From CAVSWT01 sp963731745 (lineage in GTDB: Bacteria; Bacteroidota; Ignavibacteria; Ignavibacteriales; Ignavibacteriaceae): 64,000 nucleotides of DNA. The stretch covers positions 1 to 64,000 of the forward strand of contig CAVSWT010000032.1 of assembly GCA_963731745.1 (NCBI GenBank). The letters run 5' to 3'. A model generated the notes under the pieces. It had not been told where the DNA came from, made no database searches, and saw only the letters and a program-made list of their open reading frames with translations. Positions 7,671-17,472 of this stretch are shown here, piece after piece; the stretch's first letter is position 1; each line of letters starts with the position of its first letter. The position numbers were made by a program, and so were the translations under genes.

Positions 7671-8012
7671 ATGAATGCTAAACAGATTAAAATTAAAGAT
7701 AAATCCAAACTATATATTAAGTGGGATGATGAAAGTGAATCAGAAATTACACTAAAGTATCTTCGAGATGAATGTCCATGTGCAAATTGTAAGGGTGAAA
7801 CTATTTTACTGAAAACTTACAGGCCCGCAAAACAAAACACTGATAATCCTGAAAGTTACAAAATCCAAAATATCGAAGCGGTTGGCGGATATGCAATTCA
7901 GGTTACCTGGAAAGATGGCCATAATACCGGAATTTATTCGTGGGAATATTTAAAGAAGCTTGAAGAAAGTGAAAAGTCCGGCGGGACACAAAATTACACC
8001 TCAATATTATGA
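7671..8012 (+). CDS. DUF971 domain protein
   Basis: The 113-residue product is a single DUF971 domain, the small fold found at the N-terminus of gamma-butyrobetaine hydroxylase. It shows the motifs LYIKWDDESESEITLKYLRD, the cysteine pair in ECPCANCKGE, and EAVGGYAIQVTWKDGHNTGIYSW. In bacteria it is usually a stand-alone protein thought to be connected with iron-sulfur metabolism, though its role is not settled. AAGGA precedes the start. Its stop overlaps the next start (ATGA at 8009-8012), so it is coupled with the methyltransferase. Confidence 0.9.
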   Translation: MNAKQIKIKDKSKLYIKWDDESESEITLKYLRDECPCANCKGETILLKTYRPAKQNTDNPESYKIQNIEAVGGYAIQVTWKDGHNTGIYSWEYLKKLEESEKSGGTQNYTSIL

Positions 8013-8779
8013 CCATTACCAAAAACGAATTAAATTATTATGCATCACTATTAATCAAAAAAGATCGTGACAACGAGAGAAAATTTATTGTAGAAGGACA
8101 GAAAATTTTTGAAGAAGGAATAAAAAGTAATTTAAAACCGGAACATGTATTTTTAATTAACGAGATTGCTGAGAGCAATAAAAAATTTCTTGATCAGATA
8201 ATTTCAAAAAAAATAAAATTTTCAATACTTAGTAATAAAGAATTTAAGAAAATAACAGACACAAAAAACCCACAGGGAATTGCTTCAATATTTCTAAAAC
8301 CAGATGAATACCAAATTGAATCTTTAAATGGAGATCTAATAGTTTGTTTGGACAATGTATCTGATCCTGGTAATGTTGGAACAATAATCAGAAATTGTGA
8401 TTGGTTCGGCGTTAAAGAAATTATTTTGAGTGAAGGTAGCGCAGATGTTTACAATCCAAAAACTATTCGTGCAAGCATGGGTTCAATTTTTCATTGCAGC
8501 TTTTTGGAAGGTAAAGATCTAAAAAGTATACTTCCAAAACTAAAAATGAATGGGTATACAATTTTTTGCTCTGACTTAAACGGAACTAATATTATCGACT
8601 TAAATGTATCAAATAAAAATATTATAATTTTTTCAAATGAGGCCAACGGTCCTAGCCAAGATGTTCTTGACATCGCTGATGACAAAATTACAATACCTAA
8701 ATATGGAAATGCGGAATCACTTAACGTGGCAAGTGCTTCGGCAATTATTTTAGCTGAACTTAAAAATCATTTCTCCTAG
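8009..8779 (+). CDS. TrmH/SpoU-family RNA 2'-O-methyltransferase
   Basis: A 256-residue SPOUT enzyme that transfers methyl from SAM to a ribose 2'-hydroxyl in rRNA or tRNA. The N-terminal substrate-binding domain starts with RDNERKFIVEGQKIFEEGI. The C-terminal knot domain has the three family motifs: NVSDPGNVGTIIRNCDWFGV, then NPKTIRASMGSIFH, and IIFSNEANGPSQDVLDIAD with SLNVASASAIILAEL. The layout is that of RlmB/YsgA-type rRNA enzymes, but the exact target cannot be read off. Translation is coupled to the DUF971 gene by a four-base overlap. Confidence 0.9.
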   Translation: MTITKNELNYYASLLIKKDRDNERKFIVEGQKIFEEGIKSNLKPEHVFLINEIAESNKKFLDQIISKKIKFSILSNKEFKKITDTKNPQGIASIFLKPDEYQIESLNGDLIVCLDNVSDPGNVGTIIRNCDWFGVKEIILSEGSADVYNPKTIRASMGSIFHCSFLEGKDLKSILPKLKMNGYTIFCSDLNGTNIIDLNVSNKNIIIFSNEANGPSQDVLDIADDKITIPKYGNAESLNVASASAIILAELKNHFS

Positions 8780-8813
8780 AATCTTATAATTTGTCTAAAC
8801 TAATCGAGCTTAA

Positions 8814-10019
8814 TTATTTTAATAATATCATCTTTCTAGTTTGAATTAAATCTTCACCTTTTCCAGAGCGACTGAATACTCGTAATTGATAAAAATAAAA
8901 ACCCGAGGCTAAATTCTTATTTATTGATGTGGAGTTAAATTCAACTTCATAACTTCCGGCTGGTTGATTTTCATTTACTAATAATGCAACTTCATTTCCT
9001 AATATGTCATAAACTTTAAGCTGAACAGCGGGCAATGTATTCGCCTGGATTAAAGGTACATTATACTTAATCTTAGTTGTTGGATTAAATGGATTCGGGT
9101 AATTCTGCTCAAGAGAAAATTCTTTAAGAATAACATTCTCCACTTTTACTTCACTGCTCAACGAAAAACTGCCGTCAAAATCTATTTGCTTCAATCTATA
9201 ATATTGGACATTGTCCGCACTTGCTTTATCGAGGAAAGTGTAATGGTTAACGTCGTTTGAATTACCTTTTCCATTAACAAACCCAATTTTAATCCAACCG
9301 TTTGCAGTTTGTGACTTTCGCTCAACTTCAAATCCCAGATTATTTAATTCAGATTGAGTTACCCATTTTAGAGTTGCATGATTATTATTTATGTATGCTG
9401 TGAAGGAAGATAGTTCAACAGGCAATGGATTTTCAGCGGCACTAATATCATCAATCCCTAAGGAAGCTGCATACGAATCGCCGTTATATCCGCCTGCCAC
9501 GCTATGTATAATTCTCAATTGTGTAACACTTGACAAAGTTGCGTTTATATTTGCTCCACTTCCAGCAAAATGAAGGCTGTCAATTTCAAACTTAGCTATT
9601 ACCCAACCGCTTCCGGCTGGAACAGAAACCGGGTTTAACGACCAAATATTTCCTCCGCTTCCAGCAAAGGCTAGTCTTAAAGATAAAGCAGTTGAACCAA
9701 AATTATTTACATACATGCTTATTGTGGTAATACCTGCGGAAATATAATCGCCTGTCCATTGTGAATTATTAAATATCACAAGTTTTCCTCCAGCCCCGGC
9801 TATCCCGGTTGCAGTCGCCATCAGATAAAAATCATCAATTCCTGCAGGCCCATCATGCGTAATTATGGTGGGTGGATTAGGATTAGGAATTCCGCTCTCC
9901 CAATTTTGAGTGGTGCTGTCCTGAAATGTATCTACCTGATTATTATTTAACCCAAAAACCGACGAATATAGAATGCATGAAAATAGGATGGTTGCTAGGA
10001 ATCTGTAAGAATTTATCAT
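8814..10019 (-). CDS. secreted protein with T9SS-type C-terminal sorting domain
   Basis: The start at 10019 (MINSYRFLATILFSC) is chosen because TGGAGG lies five bases upstream and a signal peptide follows; a start at 10049 would lack both. The mature protein of about 380 residues begins with a beta-sandwich region (residues 30-205, GPAGIDDFYLMATATGIAGA, rich in Gly and Ser) and contains a fibronectin-like segment (LPVELSSFTAYINNNHATLK) that is widespread in Bacteroidota secreted proteins. The C-terminus has the sorting domain EQNYPNPFNPTTKIKYNVPL and ends TRKMILLK. It is expected to be exported by the type IX system and attached at or released from the cell surface. Function of the N-terminal part is unknown. 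Confidence 0.85.
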   Translation of the reverse strand: MINSYRFLATILFSCILYSSVFGLNNNQVDTFQDSTTQNWESGIPNPNPPTIITHDGPAGIDDFYLMATATGIAGAGGKLVIFNNSQWTGDYISAGITTISMYVNNFGSTALSLRLAFAGSGGNIWSLNPVSVPAGSGWVIAKFEIDSLHFAGSGANINATLSSVTQLRIIHSVAGGYNGDSYAASLGIDDISAAENPLPVELSSFTAYINNNHATLKWVTQSELNNLGFEVERKSQTANGWIKIGFVNGKGNSNDVNHYTFLDKASADNVQYYRLKQIDFDGSFSLSSEVKVENVILKEFSLEQNYPNPFNPTTKIKYNVPLIQANTLPAVQLKVYDILGNEVALLVNENQPAGSYEVEFNSTSINKNLASGFYFYQLRVFSRSGKGEDLIQTRKMILLK

Positions 10020-10230
10020 TAAAGCCTCCATTAAATTAAATGCTAACAAATATTTTTGAACCAGAGAATAGTATTTTATTAATAGATAGTAGGTCTATTT
10101 AAATATTAGGGACATGTGAAATCAAAATTTCCGAGAATTATTAGTTGCTGAAATGCGGAGAGTTTTTTTTGAGTAATGGTTTGTAATCAATTCTTTATGG
10201 ATAATATTTTATAATTGATTTTTAAACTCA

Positions 10231-11868
10231 CTATTTAAGTAAAACCATTTTTTTTGTGCTTATGAATGTTCCAACTCTAATTGTGTAGAAATAAATTCCG
10301 CTTGAAAGATTAGTTCCTTTAAAAGTTACTTCATAATTACCAGGCTGCTGTTGATTGTTTACAAGAGTGGTAATTTCATTTCCGAGAATATCATATACTT
10401 TTAATTGAACTTTTTCAGTATTATATAAACCAGCTGGAATTGAATATTTAATCTTCGTTGTTGGATTAAATGGATTCGGATAGTTTTGTGAAAGTGAAAA
10501 ATTTTTATTGTTCAAAGTTTTTTCTTGTACATCTGTGTTAGAAGAAAGTTTTAATGCAAAAAATTCATTCAATCCCACAGAATCTTCACTTTGGCCAGCT
10601 GAATAAACATCCCCAATATCATCTACTTTAAGTCCAACTGAATTTGATGAAAAATTGCTATTAAAATTGTATAAATAATCCCAAATAAATTCGCCATTGG
10701 GATTATATTTTAACACTAAAAAACGACTGAGTGGATTATAGCTTGCACCACTAACGTAAATATTTTTTTCGTTATCAAGATATATTGCTGCAGGTCTATC
10801 ATCTCTTTTCCCAGCTCCAGTATAGAAGGAATTCCACTGGAGTTCACCAGAATTGTTATATTTTAAAATAGCAATATCAATATATAAGCTGCCATACTCT
10901 CTTACACTTCCAGTTACAAAAATATTTCCTTGTTCATCAATTACCATATCTTCAGCGTTATCTTTATAAGCGAAAACATCATAGCTTGTTGACCATATTT
11001 TTTCACCTAAACTATTAAATTTATATAAACCAAAGTCTAATGAAGTAGAATCATTTTGAATCTTTCCTAATACAACTATATTGTTAGAATTGTCTAAATC
11101 TATATCAACAGAAGTTTCATTATAACTTTCACTCGTTCCATTAATGTGAGCGGTCCACAAAGTATCTAAATCACTATTATACTTTATTAAAACGATTTCT
11201 CTTTCAAAATTTAAATTTGCAATACTGATGCCTGCTACATAAATATTACCGTTTTCAGCCATTGCTATATTGAGCCCTTCATCATATCCTGATAATACCT
11301 TCCCATAAGTCTTATATTGTAATATTTCACCATTTTCTGCATTTATTTTTAAAGTTATAATTTCATAATCATCATTTTCATTAAATGAATATCGGCCAGT
11401 TAAATAAATATTTCCATTATTATCACCAGTAATAGTATTTGCCCTGCCATCAGACATACTGGTTGAATCAAACACAGATTCCCATAGTAAATCACCATAG
11501 GAAGAATATTTTATAGTTAAAATCTTAAAAAGATCATTGTACTTTATCATACCTGTTATATAAATATTTCCGGAATTATCAATAAATATTGCTAAGGGAT
11601 AATCATCATGATTTGTTGGTCCATTATATATTTTTGACCATAGTTCATTCCCATTGATGTCACATTTTACAGTTAGAATTTTTTTTGAATAGGTAGGTGG
11701 AAAACCTCCATTACCGGTGAAATATGCATTACAAGAATCATCAAATGCACAATTTAGATTAAGTAAATTGTTAGTTAAACCACCATTAAAAAAGCTTGTC
11801 CAAACAGGACTTACCTGGGGATAAATGATCGCTTGAAAAACAATGAGGTAAAAAATAAATATTTTCAT
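10231..11868 (-). CDS. secreted beta-propeller protein (SBBP-type repeats) with sorting domain
   Basis: A 545-residue protein with a signal peptide (MKIFIFYLIVFQAIIYPQ) and about nine copies of a 50-residue repeat containing D..GNIY(I/V)(T/A)G and WS..YD-like strands, as in SBBP beta-propellers. Examples are NSGNIYITGMIKYNDLFKIL and DEQGNIFVTGSVREYG. The C-terminal sorting domain is SQNYPNPFNPTTKIKYSIPA, ending TKKMVLLK, so it is likely T9SS exported. Propellers of this type are often adhesins or scaffold parts with no catalytic activity known. AAGGGG is found before the start codon. Confidence 0.87.
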   Translation of the reverse strand: MKIFIFYLIVFQAIIYPQVSPVWTSFFNGGLTNNLLNLNCAFDDSCNAYFTGNGGFPPTYSKKILTVKCDINGNELWSKIYNGPTNHDDYPLAIFIDNSGNIYITGMIKYNDLFKILTIKYSSYGDLLWESVFDSTSMSDGRANTITGDNNGNIYLTGRYSFNENDDYEIITLKINAENGEILQYKTYGKVLSGYDEGLNIAMAENGNIYVAGISIANLNFEREIVLIKYNSDLDTLWTAHINGTSESYNETSVDIDLDNSNNIVVLGKIQNDSTSLDFGLYKFNSLGEKIWSTSYDVFAYKDNAEDMVIDEQGNIFVTGSVREYGSLYIDIAILKYNNSGELQWNSFYTGAGKRDDRPAAIYLDNEKNIYVSGASYNPLSRFLVLKYNPNGEFIWDYLYNFNSNFSSNSVGLKVDDIGDVYSAGQSEDSVGLNEFFALKLSSNTDVQEKTLNNKNFSLSQNYPNPFNPTTKIKYSIPAGLYNTEKVQLKVYDILGNEITTLVNNQQQPGNYEVTFKGTNLSSGIYFYTIRVGTFISTKKMVLLK

Positions 11869-11922
11869 ATTGGGATCCCCTTTTTAAAGGAATATTTTAT
11901 AATTACCAATTAAATTAATAAA

Positions 11923-14721
11923 TTACTTTAGCAGTATCATTTTATTTGTTTGATGAAAGCTGCCTGCACGCATTGAATAAAAATATATTCCGCTTGAAAT
12001 CTGGCGGTTGCCGTAAGCCGCATCAAAACTTACTGTGTAAGTTCCCGCTGGCTTTTCTTCATTTACAAGTGATGCAACTTCTTTCCCTAAAATATCATAT
12101 ACTTTAAGAGAAATGAATTGATGGCTACTGACTGAATACCGGATAATGGTGCTGGGGTTAAATGGATTCGGATAGTTTTGTTCCAATGAAAAAGCTGTTG
12201 GAATAATTTTATTTTGATTTTCTGTTAAGACAATTCCTGTTAAAATTCCCGCATCCGGAGTTGGCAATTTAACAGTTGTATAAATATGAAATTCTCCCGG
12301 CTGAAGAGAAATGGCAGCAGTTGGGTTACTAACCGTTAGACTTTCTCCAGAAAAATAATCATACCATTCTCCGGTTCTACTGAAGTTCGAATTTGCATCT
12401 TGTTGAACGACACTAAAATTTCCTATGATGGCAACGTCCATCGTGGAATCATAGAGGTTTATTCTCTTTACTGAATTTACTAAATCACCTGATGCGCTAT
12501 CAGATTTGAATGCATCATATTTTCGAAGCGCAATTAGTGCTTGAAAAGTTTTATACAGATTTAATCTTGCTGGATCTTTATAATAATCCCAGCGAATTGG
12601 TTTGTTCCCTAGCCTTCCATTATAGTCGATGGAATAATCATATCCTAACTCTTCAAACTGCCATATCATTTTTGGGCCAGGGACAGTAAAGAAAAATGCA
12701 CCAGCCAGTTTAATTCTATTTAAAGCAGTTCCTAAATTTTTTATGTTATAACTTCCCGAAGAATTTCCATATTGCAAATTTTTATACATTAATCTTTCTT
12801 CATCATGACTTTCCATATAATGAACATGATGGGGAATTGTCCATCCTGTGTTTTTATAATAAATGTATGACAAATCAGAATTATAGCCCATTGTGGCTTC
12901 ATTATATTTAGGATTCATATTGAACCAAAGCAGCATCCCATAGTTACCAAGTATATCTTCTTCCCCAGTCTGTTGTGTAAAATGTTCTAAAATAACATAA
13001 GCGGATGAATCAACATCCCAAATTTTATCAGCCATTCTTTCAAGTATATTTATACGCGATTGATCAAATGCACTTCCATCGCCGGCTGTATTTGTAAAAC
13101 CTTTTGTGAAATCAAACCTATATCCATCGATATTATAATTTGTTAACCAAAAGCTTGTAACTCTATCCACGTAAATTTTTGTGGCATTACTTTCATGGTT
13201 AAAATCATAGCCAAATGAAAAAACGGGATTGGGAGATACAGTGTTAAAGTATGGACTATTGGCTGCAGGCCGATTGTTTACTGCATCCCACCACAGTCTT
13301 ACTAAAGGAGATTGGCCGTATTGATGATTTAAAACAATATCTAAAATAACCGCCAAACCCATATCATGAGCTTCATCAATAAATTTTTTAAGATCGTTTT
13401 TTGTTCCGTAATATTTATCAGGTGCAAATAAAAAATCGGAATTATATCCCCAGCTTTCATTTCCTTCAAATTCCATTACGGGCATTAATTCTATTGCATT
13501 AATTCCTAACTTCTTTAAATAATTTAAAGTATCTGTTAGTGTTTTGTAATCATGTTCGGTTGTAAAATCTCTTATTAGAAGTTCATAAATAACCAAATCC
13601 TCCTTAGCTGGACGAATAAAATTTGTATTCTGCCACTGATAGGGTTCTTGATCAGTCTGAATCACTGAAGCAATTTGAGATGTTTTTCCTGAAGGATATT
13701 GAATTAAATTGGGATAAGTTGAATTACTGATATAACTATCATTAGGATCACTGATTTTTTCTGAATATGGGTCCGCTATTTTTAAATTTTCATCTACAAA
13801 ATATTGGAAAATATATTCCTTCTTTGGTGTCAAACTATCGATCTTAATCCAATAAGTAAAATGATCCGGAGTTAGTTTCATTTTAAATTTGGGATCAACT
13901 TCCCAATTTGTAAAATCACCAATTACATATACACTTTGATGTTCAGGAGCAAATAATGAAAGTGTTACCGAAGTATTGCTAGTATAATTGATCCCATTTT
14001 TTATTCCTATTGGTTGTGCAGCAATTACATTCGGTGATCTTACAATAACATAAGTCGAATCAAGAGCATGTAATGCTTCCAGAACAGCTTCGGCCTTAAT
14101 TCTTTTTTTAGAATAATCATCAGCTTTTAAATAATACTCAAGCGTATCATTCATTACAGAAGAAACAAGCGAGTCATTTACAAATAAATTTAAATCTATA
14201 GCACCAGAAGAAACCGCAAGGATTTTTACGCTATCTCCTAAATCAACAAATAAAGGTTCAACCGAAGGCTGAAGAATTGAAATATTTATGCCAGCATCTG
14301 ATAAAGGAACAAAAATATCTGGCCTGGTTTGTTTGGAACGGTCAGAACTTCTAAATACAAAATCTAGTTTCAAAATTTTAACATTTGGATTTTGAACGTT
14401 ATAAAATTCCCTTGGAAAGCCTATAGTAAATTTGTAAAGATTGGCTGATATTCTAACTAATGCGGCTTTTGAGATGTTTGTATTCCAATCGGCAATTACG
14501 TATTGCCAATCTTTAATTGTTCCCAAGGAATCAAGAGTAACACCTGTATGCGCATAAATAATTCCTGAATAATTTAATATTTCTTCAGCTCCGGGCTGAC
14601 TTGCGTCGAGAATGATTGTTATGGAATCATTTTCAGTAGCAAATGTGGGCTGCAGTCGAACTACTTGTGAAAATGCAATTTGAATAAATCCCAAAGCAAA
14701 CAGTAAAAAATATTTCTTCAT
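11923..14721 (-). CDS. secreted GH13 alpha-glucan hydrolase with CBM48 and sorting domain
   Basis: A 932-residue extracellular amylase-family protein. Signal peptide 1-18; beta-sandwich domains to about 240; a CBM48-like domain about 245-340 (VYVIGDFTNWEVDP); the catalytic barrel about 375-730; the sorting domain about 845-932 (EQNYPNPFNPSTIIRYSVSS, ending NKMILLK). All four GH13 regions are present: DIVLNH (461-466), GYRFDFTKG with nucleophile Asp537, VILEH with acid/base Glu579, and MESHDEER with Asp640. The fold suggests an isoamylase/pullulanase or neopullulanase-like enzyme acting on starch or glycogen outside the cell; the exact specificity is not visible. A GGGGA ribosome binding site lies before the ATG. 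Confidence 0.9.
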   Translation of the reverse strand: MKKYFLLFALGFIQIAFSQVVRLQPTFATENDSITIILDASQPGAEEILNYSGIIYAHTGVTLDSLGTIKDWQYVIADWNTNISKAALVRISANLYKFTIGFPREFYNVQNPNVKILKLDFVFRSSDRSKQTRPDIFVPLSDAGINISILQPSVEPLFVDLGDSVKILAVSSGAIDLNLFVNDSLVSSVMNDTLEYYLKADDYSKKRIKAEAVLEALHALDSTYVIVRSPNVIAAQPIGIKNGINYTSNTSVTLSLFAPEHQSVYVIGDFTNWEVDPKFKMKLTPDHFTYWIKIDSLTPKKEYIFQYFVDENLKIADPYSEKISDPNDSYISNSTYPNLIQYPSGKTSQIASVIQTDQEPYQWQNTNFIRPAKEDLVIYELLIRDFTTEHDYKTLTDTLNYLKKLGINAIELMPVMEFEGNESWGYNSDFLFAPDKYYGTKNDLKKFIDEAHDMGLAVILDIVLNHQYGQSPLVRLWWDAVNNRPAANSPYFNTVSPNPVFSFGYDFNHESNATKIYVDRVTSFWLTNYNIDGYRFDFTKGFTNTAGDGSAFDQSRINILERMADKIWDVDSSAYVILEHFTQQTGEEDILGNYGMLLWFNMNPKYNEATMGYNSDLSYIYYKNTGWTIPHHVHYMESHDEERLMYKNLQYGNSSGSYNIKNLGTALNRIKLAGAFFFTVPGPKMIWQFEELGYDYSIDYNGRLGNKPIRWDYYKDPARLNLYKTFQALIALRKYDAFKSDSASGDLVNSVKRINLYDSTMDVAIIGNFSVVQQDANSNFSRTGEWYDYFSGESLTVSNPTAAISLQPGEFHIYTTVKLPTPDAGILTGIVLTENQNKIIPTAFSLEQNYPNPFNPSTIIRYSVSSHQFISLKVYDILGKEVASLVNEEKPAGTYTVSFDAAYGNRQISSGIYFYSMRAGSFHQTNKMILLK

Positions 14722-14746
14722 ATAATCCCCGGTAAATTTTCAAAAA

Positions 14747-15589
14747 CTAATTAAACATTTTATAATTTGGTTTACCAGCATCAACCCATGCTGTATATAA
14801 TAATGAGGCAACATCTTCGGAAGCTTTTGTAATTTGGATTGAAGTAATGTATTTGGTTTTAAACCAAAGCAGTCTATAATATTCATCATCTTCATGACTT
14901 TTTGCTGAATTGAATGCCGAGCTGTCAGCATTCAGTATAATGCTGCAAACTGAGTTTGCATTTGACACATATTCAAATACGAAACTTAATGGATCACTTA
15001 TATATTTAATATTCTCAGGTGCGACGATTGTTAAAATCTGATCGTAGTATTTTTCAATCATGCTAATTTCGTATCTGCCATGAATACCCTTTTGATTAGT
15101 AAGCTGGCCATTAAAATTCATAACAGTATGAAAAGGCTGATGTCCGTCGGCAACATAATGCGCTAAATCCGATGCATAAATTAAAGCTTTGTCACGGTTC
15201 TTTTCTTTAAACGCTTCAACCAAATTTTTAAATGCATCCATAGTAGACCAAGGCAAAGTACCAATAGATTTTACTGTACTGTCTCCATATATCGTATCTA
15301 ATTGCTGCTCATCATAAATCATTCGCCCGCTATCAAACTCTTTATAAAAATCAATATCTATATAATGTTTGGGAGGTTCGGTTTTATCAAACTTTCTTCT
15401 ATCATCGGCATCAACCGCATGTTCAACTAAATAGTCTTGCCAATTTTTAAAAGCAATCATTTCTGGTGGAAGAATGTCGATGGCTTCTTTATTAATAAGT
15501 TTATGCCCTGTTTTTCCCCAAGGATAATTATTTGGAGACAAAAATAAGATTGTTAAAAAAGTAAAGATTAGAATTGATGAAAATTTCAT
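14747..15589 (-). CDS. secreted zinc phospholipase C / S1-P1 nuclease-like protein
   Basis: A 280-residue protein with a signal peptide whose predicted cleavage leaves Trp24 near the new N-terminus, the position of the first zinc ligand in this superfamily (WGKTGH, residues 24-29). Other ligand motifs are present in order: EHAVDADDRRK, PKHYIDID, SDLAHYVADGHQPFHTV and KGIHGRYE. The trinuclear zinc fold is shared by bacterial phospholipase C (PLC) and S1/P1 nucleases; the spacing fits either, so the substrate (phospholipid or single-stranded nucleic acid) is undecided. It ends about 25 bases before the glycosidase start and probably shares its transcript. Confidence 0.82.
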   Translation of the reverse strand: MKFSSILIFTFLTILFLSPNNYPWGKTGHKLINKEAIDILPPEMIAFKNWQDYLVEHAVDADDRRKFDKTEPPKHYIDIDFYKEFDSGRMIYDEQQLDTIYGDSTVKSIGTLPWSTMDAFKNLVEAFKEKNRDKALIYASDLAHYVADGHQPFHTVMNFNGQLTNQKGIHGRYEISMIEKYYDQILTIVAPENIKYISDPLSFVFEYVSNANSVCSIILNADSSAFNSAKSHEDDEYYRLLWFKTKYITSIQITKASEDVASLLYTAWVDAGKPNYKMFN

Positions 15590-15596
15590 ACTATTA

Positions 15597-16031
15597 TTAT
15601 TCCTTCATTCCGGTTAGTTGAACTGTAATTTTTCGTTTTCTCGATCTATTATCAAAATCTAGGAGAATAATTTGCTGCCAGGTTCCCAATAACAATGTTT
15701 TATCTTTGAACGGCACTGTAAATGAGGCCCCTTGCAAGGCGGCTCTTACATGTGCATGGCCATTTCCGTCATGCCATGTTTCGTTGTGATGATAAGATGC
15801 ATTTGCAGGAATAATTTTTTCAAAAAAGGCAGGATAGTCATAAAGCAATCCAGGTTCATATTCAATTGTTGTTATTCCAGCTGTAGCTCCTCCTACAAAA
15901 ACCAATGCACTTCCTTCTATAAATTTAGATGAAGAAATGATTGTTCTAACTTCATCTGTAATATCAATAATATCATTATTCCCTTTTGAATTTGTAGAAA
16001 AAAAATGGGTTTCAACGTCAAATTTGGTCAT
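15597..16031 (-). CDS. yjbQ: YjbQ-family protein (UPF0047)
   Basis: A 144-residue single-domain protein of the YjbQ/UPF0047 family, about the standard length. The family signatures are clear: GSALVFVGGATAGITTIEYE, HHNETWHDGNGHAHVRAALQ and GTWQQIILLDFDNRSRKRKI. The conserved His and Asp residues form a phosphate or metal pocket; family members can show a weak thiamine-phosphate synthase activity, but the normal cell role is unclear. It is six bases upstream of the PLC-like gene in transcription order. Confidence 0.92.
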   Translation of the reverse strand: MTKFDVETHFFSTNSKGNNDIIDITDEVRTIISSSKFIEGSALVFVGGATAGITTIEYEPGLLYDYPAFFEKIIPANASYHHNETWHDGNGHAHVRAALQGASFTVPFKDKTLLLGTWQQIILLDFDNRSRKRKITVQLTGMKE

Positions 16032-16188
16032 TTTTTATAATAGATATTTATTTCCTAAACGAAAATTAAACTTAAGCAAGGCTTAAGGAATATTCAAGAG
16101 AATTGTTAAGCTTAGTTGTTACTCTTGAATTGAAAATTTGATAAATTAGCATCCAAAAAATTTAAGCACAATAATTTAAGAGGAATAT

Positions 16189-17391
16189 ATGTCAGCTAAG
16201 GAATTTATAGAATTAGAAAGTAAATATGGTGCTCATAATTATCATCCTTTGGATGTAGTTATAAATGAAGCCAAAGGTGTTTGGGTTTATGACGTTGAAG
16301 GGAATAAATATCTCGATTGTCTAGCAGCTTATTCTGCTGTAAATCAGGGTCATTGTCATCCAAGGATCGTCAATGCACTAAAACAACAGGCTGATAAAGT
16401 TACATTAACATCGCGCGCTTTTCGAAATGATCAGCTTCCGCTTTTGTATAAAGAATTATGTGAATTAACCGGGTATGAAATGATGCTCCCGATGAATTCC
16501 GGCGCGGAAGCAGTTGAAACGGCTTTAAAGGCAGCACGCAAATGGGGTTACAAAGTTAAAGGAATTGAAAATAATTCTGCAGAGATAATTGCATGTTCAA
16601 ATAATTTTGCTGGTAGAACTATCAGTATTATAAGTTTTTCTACTGAGCAGCAATATAAAGAAGGTTTCGGTCCTTTAACTCCAGGATTTAAAATAATTCC
16701 TTATGGCGATGCTGACGCATTAGAAAAAGCTATTACAAAAAACACTGCAGCATTTATAGTTGAACCTATTCAAGGTGAAGGCGGAGTAATAGTTCCGCCA
16801 GAAGGATTTTTGAAAAAAGCTTATGAATTATGCAAGAAAAATAATGTGCTTTTTATTGCAGATGAAATTCAATCAGGTTTAGGAAGAAGCGGTAAATTAT
16901 TTGCTTATGAATATGAAGATATAAAACCTGATGCGGTTATAATTGGTAAAGCTCTTTCAGGGGGCTGTTATCCGGTTTCGGCTGTTTTATCCAATAAAGA
17001 AATATTAGGTGTATTCAATCCGGGAGATCATGGGTCAACCTTCGGCGGAAATCCTTTAGCTGCAGCTATTGCGCGTGAAAGTATAAAAGTATTGGTTGAA
17101 GAAAATTTAGTTGAAAAATCCTTCGAGCTTGGAAATTATTTCAGGGAGAAATTAAAAAATATAAATTCATCTCACGTTAAAGAAGTAAGAGGAAAAGGAC
17201 TTTTTATTGGAGTTGAATTAAAACAGGAAGCAAAAGGTGCAAGAAGATTTTGTGAAGCATTAATGAAAGAAGGCATTTTATGTAAAGAAACTCATGAAAA
17301 CGTTATAAGATTTGCACCACCATTAGTTATAAAAAAAGAAGAAATTGACTGGGCAATTGAAAGGATTGACAAGGTTTTAAAAATGAGTTAG
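16189..17391 (+). CDS. rocD: ornithine aminotransferase
   Basis: A 400-residue PLP-dependent class III aminotransferase that converts ornithine and 2-oxoglutarate to glutamate semialdehyde and glutamate, linking arginine breakdown with proline synthesis. The opening (SKYGAHNYHPLDVVINEAKG), LDCLAAYSAVNQGHCHPRIV and NSGAEAVETALKAARKWGY are typical for ornithine aminotransferase rather than acetylornithine enzymes. The cofactor lysine is Lys254 in IIGKALSGGCYPVSAV and the Asp binding the pyridine nitrogen is Asp225 in FIADEIQSGLGR. It has an AAGAGG ribosome binding site and stands alone, ending in a clear terminator. Confidence 0.93.
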   Translation: MSAKEFIELESKYGAHNYHPLDVVINEAKGVWVYDVEGNKYLDCLAAYSAVNQGHCHPRIVNALKQQADKVTLTSRAFRNDQLPLLYKELCELTGYEMMLPMNSGAEAVETALKAARKWGYKVKGIENNSAEIIACSNNFAGRTISIISFSTEQQYKEGFGPLTPGFKIIPYGDADALEKAITKNTAAFIVEPIQGEGGVIVPPEGFLKKAYELCKKNNVLFIADEIQSGLGRSGKLFAYEYEDIKPDAVIIGKALSGGCYPVSAVLSNKEILGVFNPGDHGSTFGGNPLAAAIARESIKVLVEENLVEKSFELGNYFREKLKNINSSHVKEVRGKGLFIGVELKQEAKGARRFCEALMKEGILCKETHENVIRFAPPLVIKKEEIDWAIERIDKVLKMS

Positions 17392-17424
17392 GAAATTAAA
17401 TTATTTTTTTTGGTGATTATAAAA

Positions 17425-17464
17425 AAAACCTCCGTTATTATAAATTCGGAGGTTTCTTTTTTGC
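17425..17464 (+). terminator. rho-independent terminator after rocD
   Basis: AACCTCCG at 17427-17434 pairs with CGGAGGTT at 17447-17454, a perfect eight-base stem around a 12-base AT loop. It is followed by TCTTTTTT. Runs of A before the stem mean it may also serve the convergent histidine kinase gene on the minus strand. Confidence 0.9.
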
Positions 17465-17472
17465 AGGGAGAA

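Noticed and set aside
14740..14931. Open frame on the minus strand within the PLC-like gene
   Set aside because: Out-of-frame shadow of the PLC-like gene.
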